33,634 nt of DNA from Chloroflexota bacterium (GCA_029559155.1 JAKQCM010000326.1:1-33634); one strand, 5' to 3'. Shown: positions 17,250 through 26,365, counted from the first letter of the stretch. The notes: generated from the letters alone by a model not told the origin. A program made the numbers and translations.

Positions 17250-18893
17250 ATGCGTAAATTGTTCCTTCTCCTCGGTTTGTTTGTTTTGGCGGCTTGTGGC
17301 GGGGCGGCGGCCACGGCCGTTCCCAATTCTCCCACCCCCACCGCCACGCCTATCCCCGCAACGGCCGTGCCTACCGCTGACACTGCGCCCACGAACGAAG
17401 CGCCAACGGCCGTACCCGCCGGCATCACCATCAACCTGACAGACAGCTTCCAATCCTTCGATCCGCGCCTGCTGGGGACCAACCTGCCGGCGTGGCTGGG
17501 CAGCGGGCGCACCGGAGATGCCGCCTTCATCAACCGCACGGTGGCGGCCGGCGTCAGTTTGGTGCGCATTCCGGGCGGCAGTTGGAGCAACGCCTACGAC
17601 TGGTCGGCCTGCGAGATGGACAACATCTGCCCCTGGGATTGGGGCGTGTTGACGCCCACCGACTTCCTAAATTTCATCAAAGCGACCGGCACAGAAGCCA
17701 TCTACATCGTCAATCCCAACGGCACAGCCCAGGAAGCGGCGGCGCTGGTGGCTTTTTACAACGGCGCGGTGGATGATGAGACGGTGATCGGCGCAGACTT
17801 GCGCGGGCGCGATTGGGGCACGGTGGGCCAGTGGGCTCAGCTGCGCGCCGACCACGGCAACCCGGAACCGCTGGGCATTACCTACTGGGAGTTTGGCAAC
17901 GAGGTGTATGGCGGGCAGGCGGGCACGGACTGCGTGTCGTGGGGTTGGGAAGAGGTGTGGACCTGCGACGGCCGTGAGTATGTGCAGGGCATCGGCAGCG
18001 GCGCGGAACGCCACGAAGGCTACCTGGAATTTCGGGAGGCGATGCGGGCCGTCGACCCCACCATCAAACTGGGCGCGGTGGGCGTGCCGGTGCAGAGCGA
18101 TTGGAGCAATTGGGGCAACGAGGTGATCGCAGAGGCGGGGGAAGCGCTGGATTTTTACGTCATCCACGAGTACGCCTTTTTTGAGCCGCCGGACAGTTTT
18201 GAGGCAGCCCTGGCCCAACCGCAGGCAACCTGGCAGTTGATGATGGCCGAGGTGCAGGCGGGTTTTGACAATTATGGCAACGGCCGTCGCCCGCCCATCG
18301 CCGTCACCGAATACAACCTCTTCTCGGTGCAAGACCAGGACAACGACCAGTGGATGACCCGCGCCGTGAACATGCTGTTTATGGCCGACACCATCGGCCA
18401 GATGGCGACCTACCAGTTCGACATCGCCAACCAGTGGGATCTGGCCAATGGGCTGGCGGGCAACGGCACGGATTACGGCCTGCTCAACGCCGATACATGG
18501 GCGCGTTACCCGCAGTATTACGTCTTCCCGCTGTGGGCGCAGTTTGGCTCGCGGCTGCTGCCGACCAGCACAACCTTTGCCGCCAACAGCGCCCTCAGCG
18601 CGTATGGGGGGATGGTGCATGACGGCCGTTTCACCCTGCTGGCCATCAATAAAACCGGCGACCCCATCACCACCGACGTTCTGATCAACGGCGGCCCGGA
18701 CAGCTTCAGCCGTGGGCTGGCCGATGTGGCCGCCGCGCCCGCGCTGGACAGCCAGAGCGTCACGTTCAACGGCGTTGCCAACCCCGCCGACGACCTGTCG
18801 GACGCGCCCCCGACTGACCTGGGCGCGCTGGGCAACCCGTTTTCATACACCTTTGCGCCCTACTCGGTCACGCTGCTGCGGCTGGAGCCTTGA
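17250..18893 (+). CDS. Glycoside hydrolase-like lipoprotein (clan GH-A / alpha-L-arabinofuranosidase-like)
   Basis: Lipobox VLAACG, TP-rich linker, 'VRIPGGSWSNAYDW', putative acid/base 'YWEFGNEVYGG', putative nucleophile 'AVTEYNLFS'. GTG start at 17247 is also possible. Confidence 0.75.
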   Translation: MRKLFLLLGLFVLAACGGAAATAVPNSPTPTATPIPATAVPTADTAPTNEAPTAVPAGITINLTDSFQSFDPRLLGTNLPAWLGSGRTGDAAFINRTVAAGVSLVRIPGGSWSNAYDWSACEMDNICPWDWGVLTPTDFLNFIKATGTEAIYIVNPNGTAQEAAALVAFYNGAVDDETVIGADLRGRDWGTVGQWAQLRADHGNPEPLGITYWEFGNEVYGGQAGTDCVSWGWEEVWTCDGREYVQGIGSGAERHEGYLEFREAMRAVDPTIKLGAVGVPVQSDWSNWGNEVIAEAGEALDFYVIHEYAFFEPPDSFEAALAQPQATWQLMMAEVQAGFDNYGNGRRPPIAVTEYNLFSVQDQDNDQWMTRAVNMLFMADTIGQMATYQFDIANQWDLANGLAGNGTDYGLLNADTWARYPQYYVFPLWAQFGSRLLPTSTTFAANSALSAYGGMVHDGRFTLLAINKTGDPITTDVLINGGPDSFSRGLADVAAAPALDSQSVTFNGVANPADDLSDAPPTDLGALGNPFSYTFAPYSVTLLRLEP

Positions 18894-19209
18894 GCGAGAG
18901 CAAGAGCGAGAGTGGTCGCTTTTTCCGTAGCCGGGGTATCCCTACCCCGCTCCCCCAGACGCGATAAGAAATCGCGGCGGCAACGTTCTCCTGTCCCTCA
19001 TCTGCGGTTAAGGAATACCTGGCCCAATAGTACTATTGCCAGAACTCCGCCCGGCACTTCTGCTAGAATGACGGCGATTGTGTACGAAAGACGTTGCAGC
19101 CACATACGGCCGTTTTGTTCCCACAGTTTCCCCCGCCCTTTTCCCTGAACCAAACGCCTGATCCCCATCGAGCCACTTACCAAGTTTTGCCATCACAGGA
19201 GGTATTGCT

Positions 19210-21516
19210 ATGCGTTTACCACGACATGCTTTTGCCCTGCTTATCCTTATCACCCTGGTCAGCGCCGCCGGTTTGCAAGCCGCGCCGCAGCCAGACCCGG
19301 CCCAACCCACGGCCGACATCACCATCGACGCCAACGCGGCGGGAACGGCCGTCAACCCCCGCCTGTTAGGCACCAATCTACCCTCCTGGTTGGGTAGCTG
19401 GCGCACCGAAAATTCCACCTTTATCAATCGCGCCACGGCCGCCGGCGTGACGATGATTCGCGTGCCCGGCGGCAGTTGGAGCAACTATTACGACTGGTCC
19501 AACTGCGAGCAAAACAACGTCTGCCCCTGGGATTGGGGTGTGCTGAAGCCGACCGATTTCATCAACTTCAGCCAGGCCACCGGCGCAGAATTGATGTACA
19601 CCGTCAACCACAACGGGACCGCGAAAGAAGCGGCGGCCCTGGTGGCGTTTTTCAACGGCTCGGTCAACGACAACACGGTCATCGGCGTAGACATTCGCGG
19701 CAAAAACTGGGGCACGGTGGCGCAGTGGGCGCAGCTGCGCAGCGCGCACGGCAATGCCGCGCCGCATCCCATCACCTACTGGGAAATCGGCAACGAGATT
19801 TACGGCGGCATATCGGGCACGGATTGTTCCGGCTGGGGCTGGGAAGAGGTGTGGACGTGCGACGGCCGTGAGTACGTCAACGGCATCGGCTCCGGCGCAA
19901 CCCGGCACGAAGGCTACCTGGAATTCCGCAGCGAAATGAAGCGCATCGACCCCTCCATCCAGGTCGGCGCGGTGGGCGTCGCGCCACAAGACAGCTGGAG
20001 CAACTGGGGCAATGAAGTGATCGAAGAAGCGGGCGACGTGATGGATTTTTACGTCATCCACCAGTACGCTTATTTTACGCCGCCCGGCTCCTACCAGGAC
20101 GCATTGGCGCAGCCGCAGTCCGGCTGGAATTGGATTCGTACCGATTATGATGCGGCGCTGGCGCAGTACGCCAACGGCCGTGCCATCCCCGTGGCCTTCA
20201 CCGAACACAACCTCTTCTCCGTGCAAGACCAGGACAACGGCCAATGGATGACCCGCGCCGTCAACATGCTGTTTATGGCCGACAGCATCGGCCAGATGGC
20301 AAAATACCAGTTCAACATCGCCAACCAGTGGGATCTGGCCAACGGGCAGGCGTGGAACGGCACCGATTACGGCCTGCTAAACGCGGATTCTTATGCCCGC
20401 AGCCCGCAATATTACGTATATCCGCTCTGGTCGCGCTTTGGCGACACCATGCTGCCGGTTACGTCGTCTTACAACGCCAGCACCACGCTCAGCGTCTACG
20501 CCGGGCGCATCGACGCCTCGACGGTATCGCTGCTGGCCATCAACAAAACCGGCGGGGCAATCACGGCCAACATTCAGGTGAACGGCACGGCGCAAATCAG
20601 CAGCGGCCTGGTCGATGTGGCGCGGGCGACATCGTTAGACACCCAGAGCGTCACCTTCAACGGCGTCGGCGATCCCAACGACAGTTTGTCCAACGCGCCT
20701 GCAACCGTGCTGAGCGCTCTGAGCAATCCGCTGACCTACAGCTTTGCGCCCTATTCGGTGACGCTGCTGCGCCTGGGCGTTGACGAGGTTCCGCCGCAAA
20801 TCAGCGTGGCAGACACGGCCGTTACCGAAGGCAACAGCGGCGCCACCAACGCTACGTTTACCGTCTCGCTCTCGGCAGCCAGTTCCCAAACCGTCACGGT
20901 AAATTATGCCACGGCCAACGGCACGGCCGTTTCCGGCAGCGATTACACGGCCGTCAGCGGCAGCCTCACCTTCACCCCCGGCCAGACCAGCAAAACCGTG
21001 CCGGTGCCCGTCCTGGGCGACGTGATCGACGAAGGCAGCAGCGAGCAGTTCGGCTTTAATCTAAGCAATCCGGGCAACGGCGTGTTGGGTGATGGGCAGG
21101 CCAGCGGGACCATTCTGGATGACGACACCGCTTCGGTGGCCATTGCCGCCGGTCCAGCGGTGATAGAGGGGAATTCGGGGTCGGTGACGGCCGTTTTCAA
21201 CGTCACCCTGGCGACTTCGGCGGCCTTTCCGATTACCGTAGATTATGCGACGGCCGTGGGCGCGGGTTATGGCCGGGCAACGCCCGGCGAAGATTATGCG
21301 CCGCTGAGCGGAACACTCACTTTTTCGGCCGGCCAGACGGCTAAAACCATCGCGGTCACCGTCTACGGCGACACGCGCTTTGAAGGCGACGAACTGTTTG
21401 ATGTGGTGCTGAGCAATGCGAATCCGGTGGGCATTGGTACGGGAACCAGCACCGGACGCATTCTCAACGACGACGCGGCCAGCTTTTTTATCTATTTATC
21501 GGCGTTAGAGCGATGA
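19210..21516 (+). CDS. Secreted glycoside hydrolase-like protein with two Calx-beta domains, paralogue of 17250-18893
   Basis: Signal peptide; same core ('VRVPGGSWSNYYDW', 'YWEIGNEIYGG', 'AFTEHNLFS'); two 'VTEGNSG..Y..A.GSDY...SGTLTF..GQT.KT..V.V.GD' Calx-beta units; SD AGGAGG at 19197-19202. Confidence 0.85.
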   Translation: MRLPRHAFALLILITLVSAAGLQAAPQPDPAQPTADITIDANAAGTAVNPRLLGTNLPSWLGSWRTENSTFINRATAAGVTMIRVPGGSWSNYYDWSNCEQNNVCPWDWGVLKPTDFINFSQATGAELMYTVNHNGTAKEAAALVAFFNGSVNDNTVIGVDIRGKNWGTVAQWAQLRSAHGNAAPHPITYWEIGNEIYGGISGTDCSGWGWEEVWTCDGREYVNGIGSGATRHEGYLEFRSEMKRIDPSIQVGAVGVAPQDSWSNWGNEVIEEAGDVMDFYVIHQYAYFTPPGSYQDALAQPQSGWNWIRTDYDAALAQYANGRAIPVAFTEHNLFSVQDQDNGQWMTRAVNMLFMADSIGQMAKYQFNIANQWDLANGQAWNGTDYGLLNADSYARSPQYYVYPLWSRFGDTMLPVTSSYNASTTLSVYAGRIDASTVSLLAINKTGGAITANIQVNGTAQISSGLVDVARATSLDTQSVTFNGVGDPNDSLSNAPATVLSALSNPLTYSFAPYSVTLLRLGVDEVPPQISVADTAVTEGNSGATNATFTVSLSAASSQTVTVNYATANGTAVSGSDYTAVSGSLTFTPGQTSKTVPVPVLGDVIDEGSSEQFGFNLSNPGNGVLGDGQASGTILDDDTASVAIAAGPAVIEGNSGSVTAVFNVTLATSAAFPITVDYATAVGAGYGRATPGEDYAPLSGTLTFSAGQTAKTIAVTVYGDTRFEGDELFDVVLSNANPVGIGTGTSTGRILNDDAASFFIYLSALER

Positions 21517-21634
21517 TATAGGGTGGCGAAAAAAGGGGGGAAGAACGGCCGTTTCCCCTCCTGCCGTCATTAAACAGGTTGACGCGGCTAACTTGCCTGC
21601 TTATACTCAGAAATGTCCTATCGTTTAAACTGGA

Positions 21635-21680
21635 AGACCTCAAGGGTTTTCGGCTTCTCGAAAGCAAACCTTTGGGGTCT
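21635..21680. repeat. Inverted-repeat element, copy 2 (short 46-bp variant)
   Basis: agacctcaagggttt/aaacctttggggtct termini; different core from copies 1, 3 and 4. Confidence 0.8.
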
Positions 21681-21706
21681 GTTTACACAACTAAAGGAGG
21701 TTTCTT

Positions 21707-22393
21707 GTGTCCATTACAATTACCTGGCATGGTCATGCCACATTTAGCCTGAACATTGGCGGCACGGCCGTCGTCGTCGATCCCTTCTTTGCCGGCAACA
21801 ACCCGGCGGCCAAAACGGCCGTTGGCGCAGTCGCCGCTGACTTTATTTTGCAAACCCACGGCCACGGCGACCACATCGCCGACACCGTGCCGCTGGCCAA
21901 ACGCACCGGGGCGACCGTCGTGGGCAACTTTGAAATTTGCAACTGGATCGCCGCCAAAGGGCACGAAAACAACCATGCCATGAACACCGGCGGCGGCTGG
22001 AACTTCCCCTTCGGCCGGGTGAAAATGACCTATGCGCTGCACAGCTCTGGCCTGCCTGATGGCAGCTATGGCGGCAACCCCGGCGGTTTTGTCATCACCA
22101 CCGAAGGCAAACATATTTATATCGCCGGCGACACCGCCCTCTTTTCCGATATGTCGCTTATCGGTCAAATGGGGTTGGACGTAGCCATTTTGCCCATTGG
22201 CGACAACTTTACCATGGGGCCAGGCGATGCGGTGGAAGCCATCAAATTGCTCAAACCCAAGGTGGTGATTCCCTGCCACTACAATACCTGGCCGCTCATT
22301 GCGGTTGACGCGGCTGCCTGGGCCAAATTGGTTAGCCAGCACACAAGCGCGCAACCGGTTGTTCTGGGCGTAGATGAAACTTATTCGGTCTGA
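21707..22393 (+). CDS. UPF0173-type metal-dependent hydrolase (metallo-beta-lactamase superfamily)
   Basis: 'ITWHGHATFSL', 'THGHGDHIADT', 'YIAGDTALFSDM', 'IPCHYNTWP'; GTG start preceded by AAAGGAGG. Confidence 0.95.
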   Translation: MSITITWHGHATFSLNIGGTAVVVDPFFAGNNPAAKTAVGAVAADFILQTHGHGDHIADTVPLAKRTGATVVGNFEICNWIAAKGHENNHAMNTGGGWNFPFGRVKMTYALHSSGLPDGSYGGNPGGFVITTEGKHIYIAGDTALFSDMSLIGQMGLDVAILPIGDNFTMGPGDAVEAIKLLKPKVVIPCHYNTWPLIAVDAAAWAKLVSQHTSAQPVVLGVDETYSV

Positions 22394-22422
22394 TAGCGTA
22401 CTGGCGTTTGCCTGAGCGACAA

Positions 22423-22454
22423 GCAGAGGGCCTTTTTCATCCTCTGCTTTTTTT
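22423..22454 (+). terminator. Intrinsic terminator after the UPF0173 gene
   Basis: gcagagg..cctctgc followed by T8. Confidence 0.75.
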
Positions 22455-22474
22455 ATGACTCATCGTAGCTGTAC

Positions 22475-22602
22475 AGACCCCAAGGGTTTGTTCCTGGGAA
22501 TTTAGATTGCTAGGGGATAAAACCCTTGGGGTCTAGCCGTACAGATCCTAAGGGTTTGTTCCTGGGAATTTAGATTGCTGGGGGATAAAAACCTTGGGGT
22601 CT
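22475..22602. repeat. Inverted-repeat element copies 3 and 4 in tandem (68-bp period)
   Basis: 22475-22534 and 22543-22602, 60 bp each, about 4 differences between them, joined by agccgtac. Confidence 0.92.
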
Positions 22603-22676
22603 TGCTTAATAAACAGGGCCAGAAACCTCTGCCCACCATTAGAAATGATTGTTTTTTCGTAAAGGAGAGATTTTAT

Positions 22677-23846
22677 ATGAAACGTATTTACTGGTTATTG
22701 ACGCTTGTTTTGCTTTTCACTCTGGTTTTGGCGGCTTGCGGCGGCAGCGAAGAGGCTGCGCCAACCGAGGCTGCCCCGGCAGCGGTGGAAGAAACTAACA
22801 GTGCGCCGGAGACGACAGCGGCAACGGCCGTGCCCACCCCCGTTCCCGCGCCCACCGAAGCGCCCGCCCCAACCGAAGCGCCTGAGCCAACCGCCGAACC
22901 CGCTGCGCCCATCATTTCCTTCGCCGACCTCAACCCTCTCGGCAAACCCGCCGATGTGAACAGCTACCGCAATGAGATGGTTGTCACCATGAGCGGCAAG
23001 AATGCCGCAGGCGAACTCATTACACAAACCATGACCATGCAGATGGCCTTTACGACCGACCCATCCGCTTCTTCTGTGAACATGACGATCGAGGGAGCCG
23101 CCGATGTGGCCGATATGGGCGCCATCAATATGGTGCAAATTGGCGACACCAATTACATGGTCATTCCACAAATGGGCTGTGTCACGCTGCCGGCCGAAGG
23201 CGAATCGCTGTTGGATAATTCCATGACTCAGGAGTTTTCGCCAGAGAGCATGTTTGGCACGCTGGAAAAGCTGACGCTTGTGGGAGACGATGAAATAGAT
23301 GGGATTCCTGTGCGGCATTACACGTTTGATGAAACGGCCGTGCCCGAACTAGATCGTCCGGGTATCGTTAGCATGAACGGCCATGTATACATCGCCAAAG
23401 ACGGCGGCTATCTGGTTAGCATGGTCAGCGACATTCAGGGCGATTCCACTTTCCTGGAAGGTTTTGAAGGCAGCCAGGATGCCGCCATGCACATGGAATT
23501 TCGCCTGAAAGACATCAACCAATCCTTCGAGATTGTGCCGCCGGCCGAATGTGAAGGACAAACCGCCAACGCCGAGCCTCCCTTCCCGGCATTGGAAGAC
23601 GCTTCTGATCTGGTGACTTTCCCCGGTGTGATGGGCTACACAACGGCCGTTCCCCTCACCGACGCGATTGCCTTCTACCAAAACGCCATGGCGGAAGCCG
23701 GTTACACCTACTCGGAAGACAGCTCATTCATCTCCGATCAGGCAGCCAGCCTCACCTTCAATGGCCCGTCCGGCGCGGTGTCCGTCACCCTCAGCGAAAC
23801 GGACGGCGTAACGTCTGTGACCATTTTGTACGACGCCAGCCAATAG
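22677..23846 (+). CDS. Lipoprotein of unknown function
   Basis: 'LVLAACGG' lipobox, PTEAPAP linker; LolA/LppX-like central region is possible. Start at MKRIYW with AAAGGAGA upstream. Confidence 0.8.
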   Translation: MKRIYWLLTLVLLFTLVLAACGGSEEAAPTEAAPAAVEETNSAPETTAATAVPTPVPAPTEAPAPTEAPEPTAEPAAPIISFADLNPLGKPADVNSYRNEMVVTMSGKNAAGELITQTMTMQMAFTTDPSASSVNMTIEGAADVADMGAINMVQIGDTNYMVIPQMGCVTLPAEGESLLDNSMTQEFSPESMFGTLEKLTLVGDDEIDGIPVRHYTFDETAVPELDRPGIVSMNGHVYIAKDGGYLVSMVSDIQGDSTFLEGFEGSQDAAMHMEFRLKDINQSFEIVPPAECEGQTANAEPPFPALEDASDLVTFPGVMGYTTAVPLTDAIAFYQNAMAEAGYTYSEDSSFISDQAASLTFNGPSGAVSVTLSETDGVTSVTILYDASQ

Positions 23847-23856
23847 AAGAATGATG

Positions 23857-23895
23857 CGTGATGCGTGATGCGTGGTTTACGCATCACGCATCACG
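23857..23895. repeat. Heptad tandem-repeat hairpin
   Basis: Perfect 17-bp stem cgtgatgcgtgatgcgt/acgcatcacgcatcacg, 5-nt loop; iterated gatgcgt. Confidence 0.9.
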
Positions 23896-23909
23896 TCCCG
23901 CACATCAAT

Positions 23910-23942
23910 TCAGCCCCTCCTTCCAGAGCGGGCTTTTTGTTT
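23910..23942 (+). terminator. Intrinsic terminator between convergent genes
   Basis: agcccctc..gagcgggct followed by ttttgtttt. Confidence 0.65.
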
Positions 23943-25303
23943 TATGGCTGCAGCAAAATTTCTGGGGAAAAGAGAGAGACACGGCCGTTGCTCGACAACG
24001 CCGCCACGCTCAAAGCATACGTCGTACCCGGGGCCAGGTCAGTAATCGCCACCTGCCCAGCCTCCTCGGCGCGCACAAAACGGAACGGCGCATAATCTGT
24101 CGTCCCCACCGGCCGAAACGACAATACATAACCGGCGGCAGTTCCGTCTACCGGCCAGGTCAGAATGACCGAACCGGCGGTCTCCATGGGTGAAACAGTC
24201 GGCGGCGCGGGCTGTGGCGGCGCGCCAATCATATTGGCGATCGCCGCCAGATTGAGCTGGGTAATCTGGCGCAAATAGGTGTAATCCAGCGCGTCGGAAG
24301 TATCCAGCGCATTATGGTTGCGATTGGGGTCTTCAACCGATTCTGTCAGGCGCAGCGCCGGAATGCCCACGTCTAAGAAGGTCATGTGGTCACTATAACG
24401 CCCCTCCCGATCCACCGCATCCACCATAATCACGTCAAAAGTAGGCAGATAGAGGCCGCCCACAAAATCCAGGTAGCGCGCCAATTGTCGCGGCAGCGAG
24501 GTATCCGGTCCGGGCGAAAACACCCGCACAGACTGCGGAATGCCCGGCCGGCCGCCTACGATATCCATGTCGAAAACAGCATCAACCCCAGAGCTGTCGG
24601 GCAGGCGGTTGGTAATGTAGTGTCGGCTGCCATGCCGTCCCTGCTCCTCGGCGGCAAACGCGATAAATATCACGTCCTGGTTCCAGGTTTGGGAACTTAA
24701 TACCCGCGCCGCTTCCAACATAGCAGCCACGCCAGAGGCGTTGTCATTGGCTCCTGGGGCGCGGCTGACGCCATCGTTGGGGTTGAGGGTGCGAGAATCG
24801 TAATGGGCAACCAGCAGCACGGCCCCCGGCGCAGAGCCATTGCCGCGCAGGGTGGCTACCACATTTTGTTGATCGGTAGTCAGGCCGTCCAGAGTGAGGG
24901 GGAAAGTGTCGAATTCGACTTGGAGACGGCCGTTTCCCACCCGCAAAAACTCGTTATAAATCCACAACCGCGCCGCCCCCAGGCCAAAATCAGTCCGATC
25001 TACCACACTAAACGTACTGCGCGTGCCAAACGACTCCAGCATCTGCACATATCCCACCAACTGCTGCTGCGACACCGAATCGAGCAGCGCCTCCAGCTCC
25101 GGGTCTCTGGCCGGCACGACATTGCTTACGGGGTTAAACACCACATCTTCCGGCAGCACACCGACGGGCAAAACACTCTGAGCAATTGGGGAAGCCAGGG
25201 GGGGCGGAGTAGGAATAACCGGCTGCTGTGGCCCTTGCAAAAGCGCGCAAGACACACTGGTAAACACAAACAAACCGATAATAAATAGGATTGGACGACG
25301 CAA
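23942..25303 (-). CDS. M28 family metallopeptidase with C-terminal fibronectin type III-like domain
   Basis: 'VLLVAHYDSR', 'GANDNASGVAAMLEAARVL', 'FIAFAAEEQGRHGSRHY', 'YSDHMTFLDVGIPALRLTE'; lipobox-like SVSC. Confidence 0.93.
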   Translation of the reverse strand: MRRPILFIIGLFVFTSVSCALLQGPQQPVIPTPPPLASPIAQSVLPVGVLPEDVVFNPVSNVVPARDPELEALLDSVSQQQLVGYVQMLESFGTRSTFSVVDRTDFGLGAARLWIYNEFLRVGNGRLQVEFDTFPLTLDGLTTDQQNVVATLRGNGSAPGAVLLVAHYDSRTLNPNDGVSRAPGANDNASGVAAMLEAARVLSSQTWNQDVIFIAFAAEEQGRHGSRHYITNRLPDSSGVDAVFDMDIVGGRPGIPQSVRVFSPGPDTSLPRQLARYLDFVGGLYLPTFDVIMVDAVDREGRYSDHMTFLDVGIPALRLTESVEDPNRNHNALDTSDALDYTYLRQITQLNLAAIANMIGAPPQPAPPTVSPMETAGSVILTWPVDGTAAGYVLSFRPVGTTDYAPFRFVRAEEAGQVAITDLAPGTTYALSVAALSSNGRVSLFSPEILLQP

Positions 25304-25327
25304 TAGAACTTTATCAGATGGCGAGTA

Positions 25328-25367
25328 AGATTGGAGACGGGAAAAACGATTTGCCCATCTCCAATCT
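25328..25367. repeat. Fold-back repeat of the AGATTGGAGA type
   Basis: agattggagacggg/cccatctccaatct, 14-bp stem with one wobble. Confidence 0.75.
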
Positions 25368-25392
25368 CAATTTCAAAAAATCAATGATCCAA

Positions 25393-26169
25393 TTACTTGT
25401 TTTTGTCTGAGTCTTTGCCCACGAACAAAGACAACATTTCTACCGGAACTGGGAAAATCGTCGTGGTATTTTGCTCCACGCCAATTTCCAAGAGCGTCTG
25501 CAAATAACGCAGCGTCATGGCTCCCGGTTCCTGACCCATCACGCGGGCCGCTTCGGCCAATTGCTGCGAAGCCTGCAATTCACCTTCCGCATGGATGACT
25601 TTCGCGCGGCGTTCCCGCTCCGCTTCCGCCTGCCGGGCCATGGCTCGCACCATTTGCGAGTTCAACTCCACGTCCTTGATCTCGACAATGCTCACTTTAA
25701 CGCCCCAAGGCTCGGTCGCCTCATCGATAATGTGCTGTAACTGCTCGTTGATGGATTCACGATCTTGCAGCAGTTGGTCCATCATCGACTGGCCAATGAC
25801 GTTCCGCAGGCTGGTTTGGGCAATCAACCAGGTGGCGCGGCGGTAATCTTCAATCTGCACCACGGCGGCCGTAGGGTCGATTACACGGAAATAGACCACA
25901 GCGTTGACCTTCACTGTCACGTTGTCGGTGGTAATGGCTTCCTGAGAAGGCACATCCAGGGTGATGGTTCGCAAATCGACCTTGATCATGCGCTCGATGA
26001 AGGGGATGAGCAAGAACAAACCAGGACCACGGGCGCCCATCACGCGGCCTAAGCGGAAGATCACGCCGCGTTCGTATTCCTGCACCACGCGAATGGAGGC
26101 GGCGAACAAAACGATCAGCCCCACAATCAGGATGCATAAAATGGGGAGAAACCCTGTCAGCAAATTCAT
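25393..26169 (-). CDS. SPFH/stomatin-like (slipin) membrane protein
   Basis: 'RVVQEYERGVIFRLGRVMGARGPGLFLLIPFIERMIKVDLRTITLDVPSQEAITTDNVTVKVNAVVYFRV'. Confidence 0.97.
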   Translation of the reverse strand: MNLLTGFLPILCILIVGLIVLFAASIRVVQEYERGVIFRLGRVMGARGPGLFLLIPFIERMIKVDLRTITLDVPSQEAITTDNVTVKVNAVVYFRVIDPTAAVVQIEDYRRATWLIAQTSLRNVIGQSMMDQLLQDRESINEQLQHIIDEATEPWGVKVSIVEIKDVELNSQMVRAMARQAEAERERRAKVIHAEGELQASQQLAEAARVMGQEPGAMTLRYLQTLLEIGVEQNTTTIFPVPVEMLSLFVGKDSDKNK

Positions 26170-26365
26170 CGTTGTCGATCTCCTTTTAGGCAGCCATCTG
26201 GTTGTTCCACATGGAGCAGTTTTCCAACGGCTGCTTATAGCGTCTAAATACCGGCGGCTCCGCCACCAAATTGGTTTACGATTGGAGTCGGATCGGTAGT
26301 TGACTATCTCATTATATCTTTAAATTTTACGTCTGGGCAGTAAAAAAGTAGCAGGTAAACGGCCG

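Noticed and set aside
17667-18620. 317-aa minus ORF opposite the first glycosidase (and 19378-20244 opposite the second)
   Set aside because: Similar to each other only because the sense paralogues are similar; no independent coding signal.
21530-21566. Terminator candidate ggggaagaACGGCCGTttcccc after the second glycosidase
   Set aside because: Imperfect stem centred on the abundant ACGGCCGT word and no U-tract; not convincing as a terminator.
22475-22602. CRISPR-like pair of repeats
   Set aside because: Only two adjacent full-length copies, no variable spacers, the core itself is conserved, and no cas genes.
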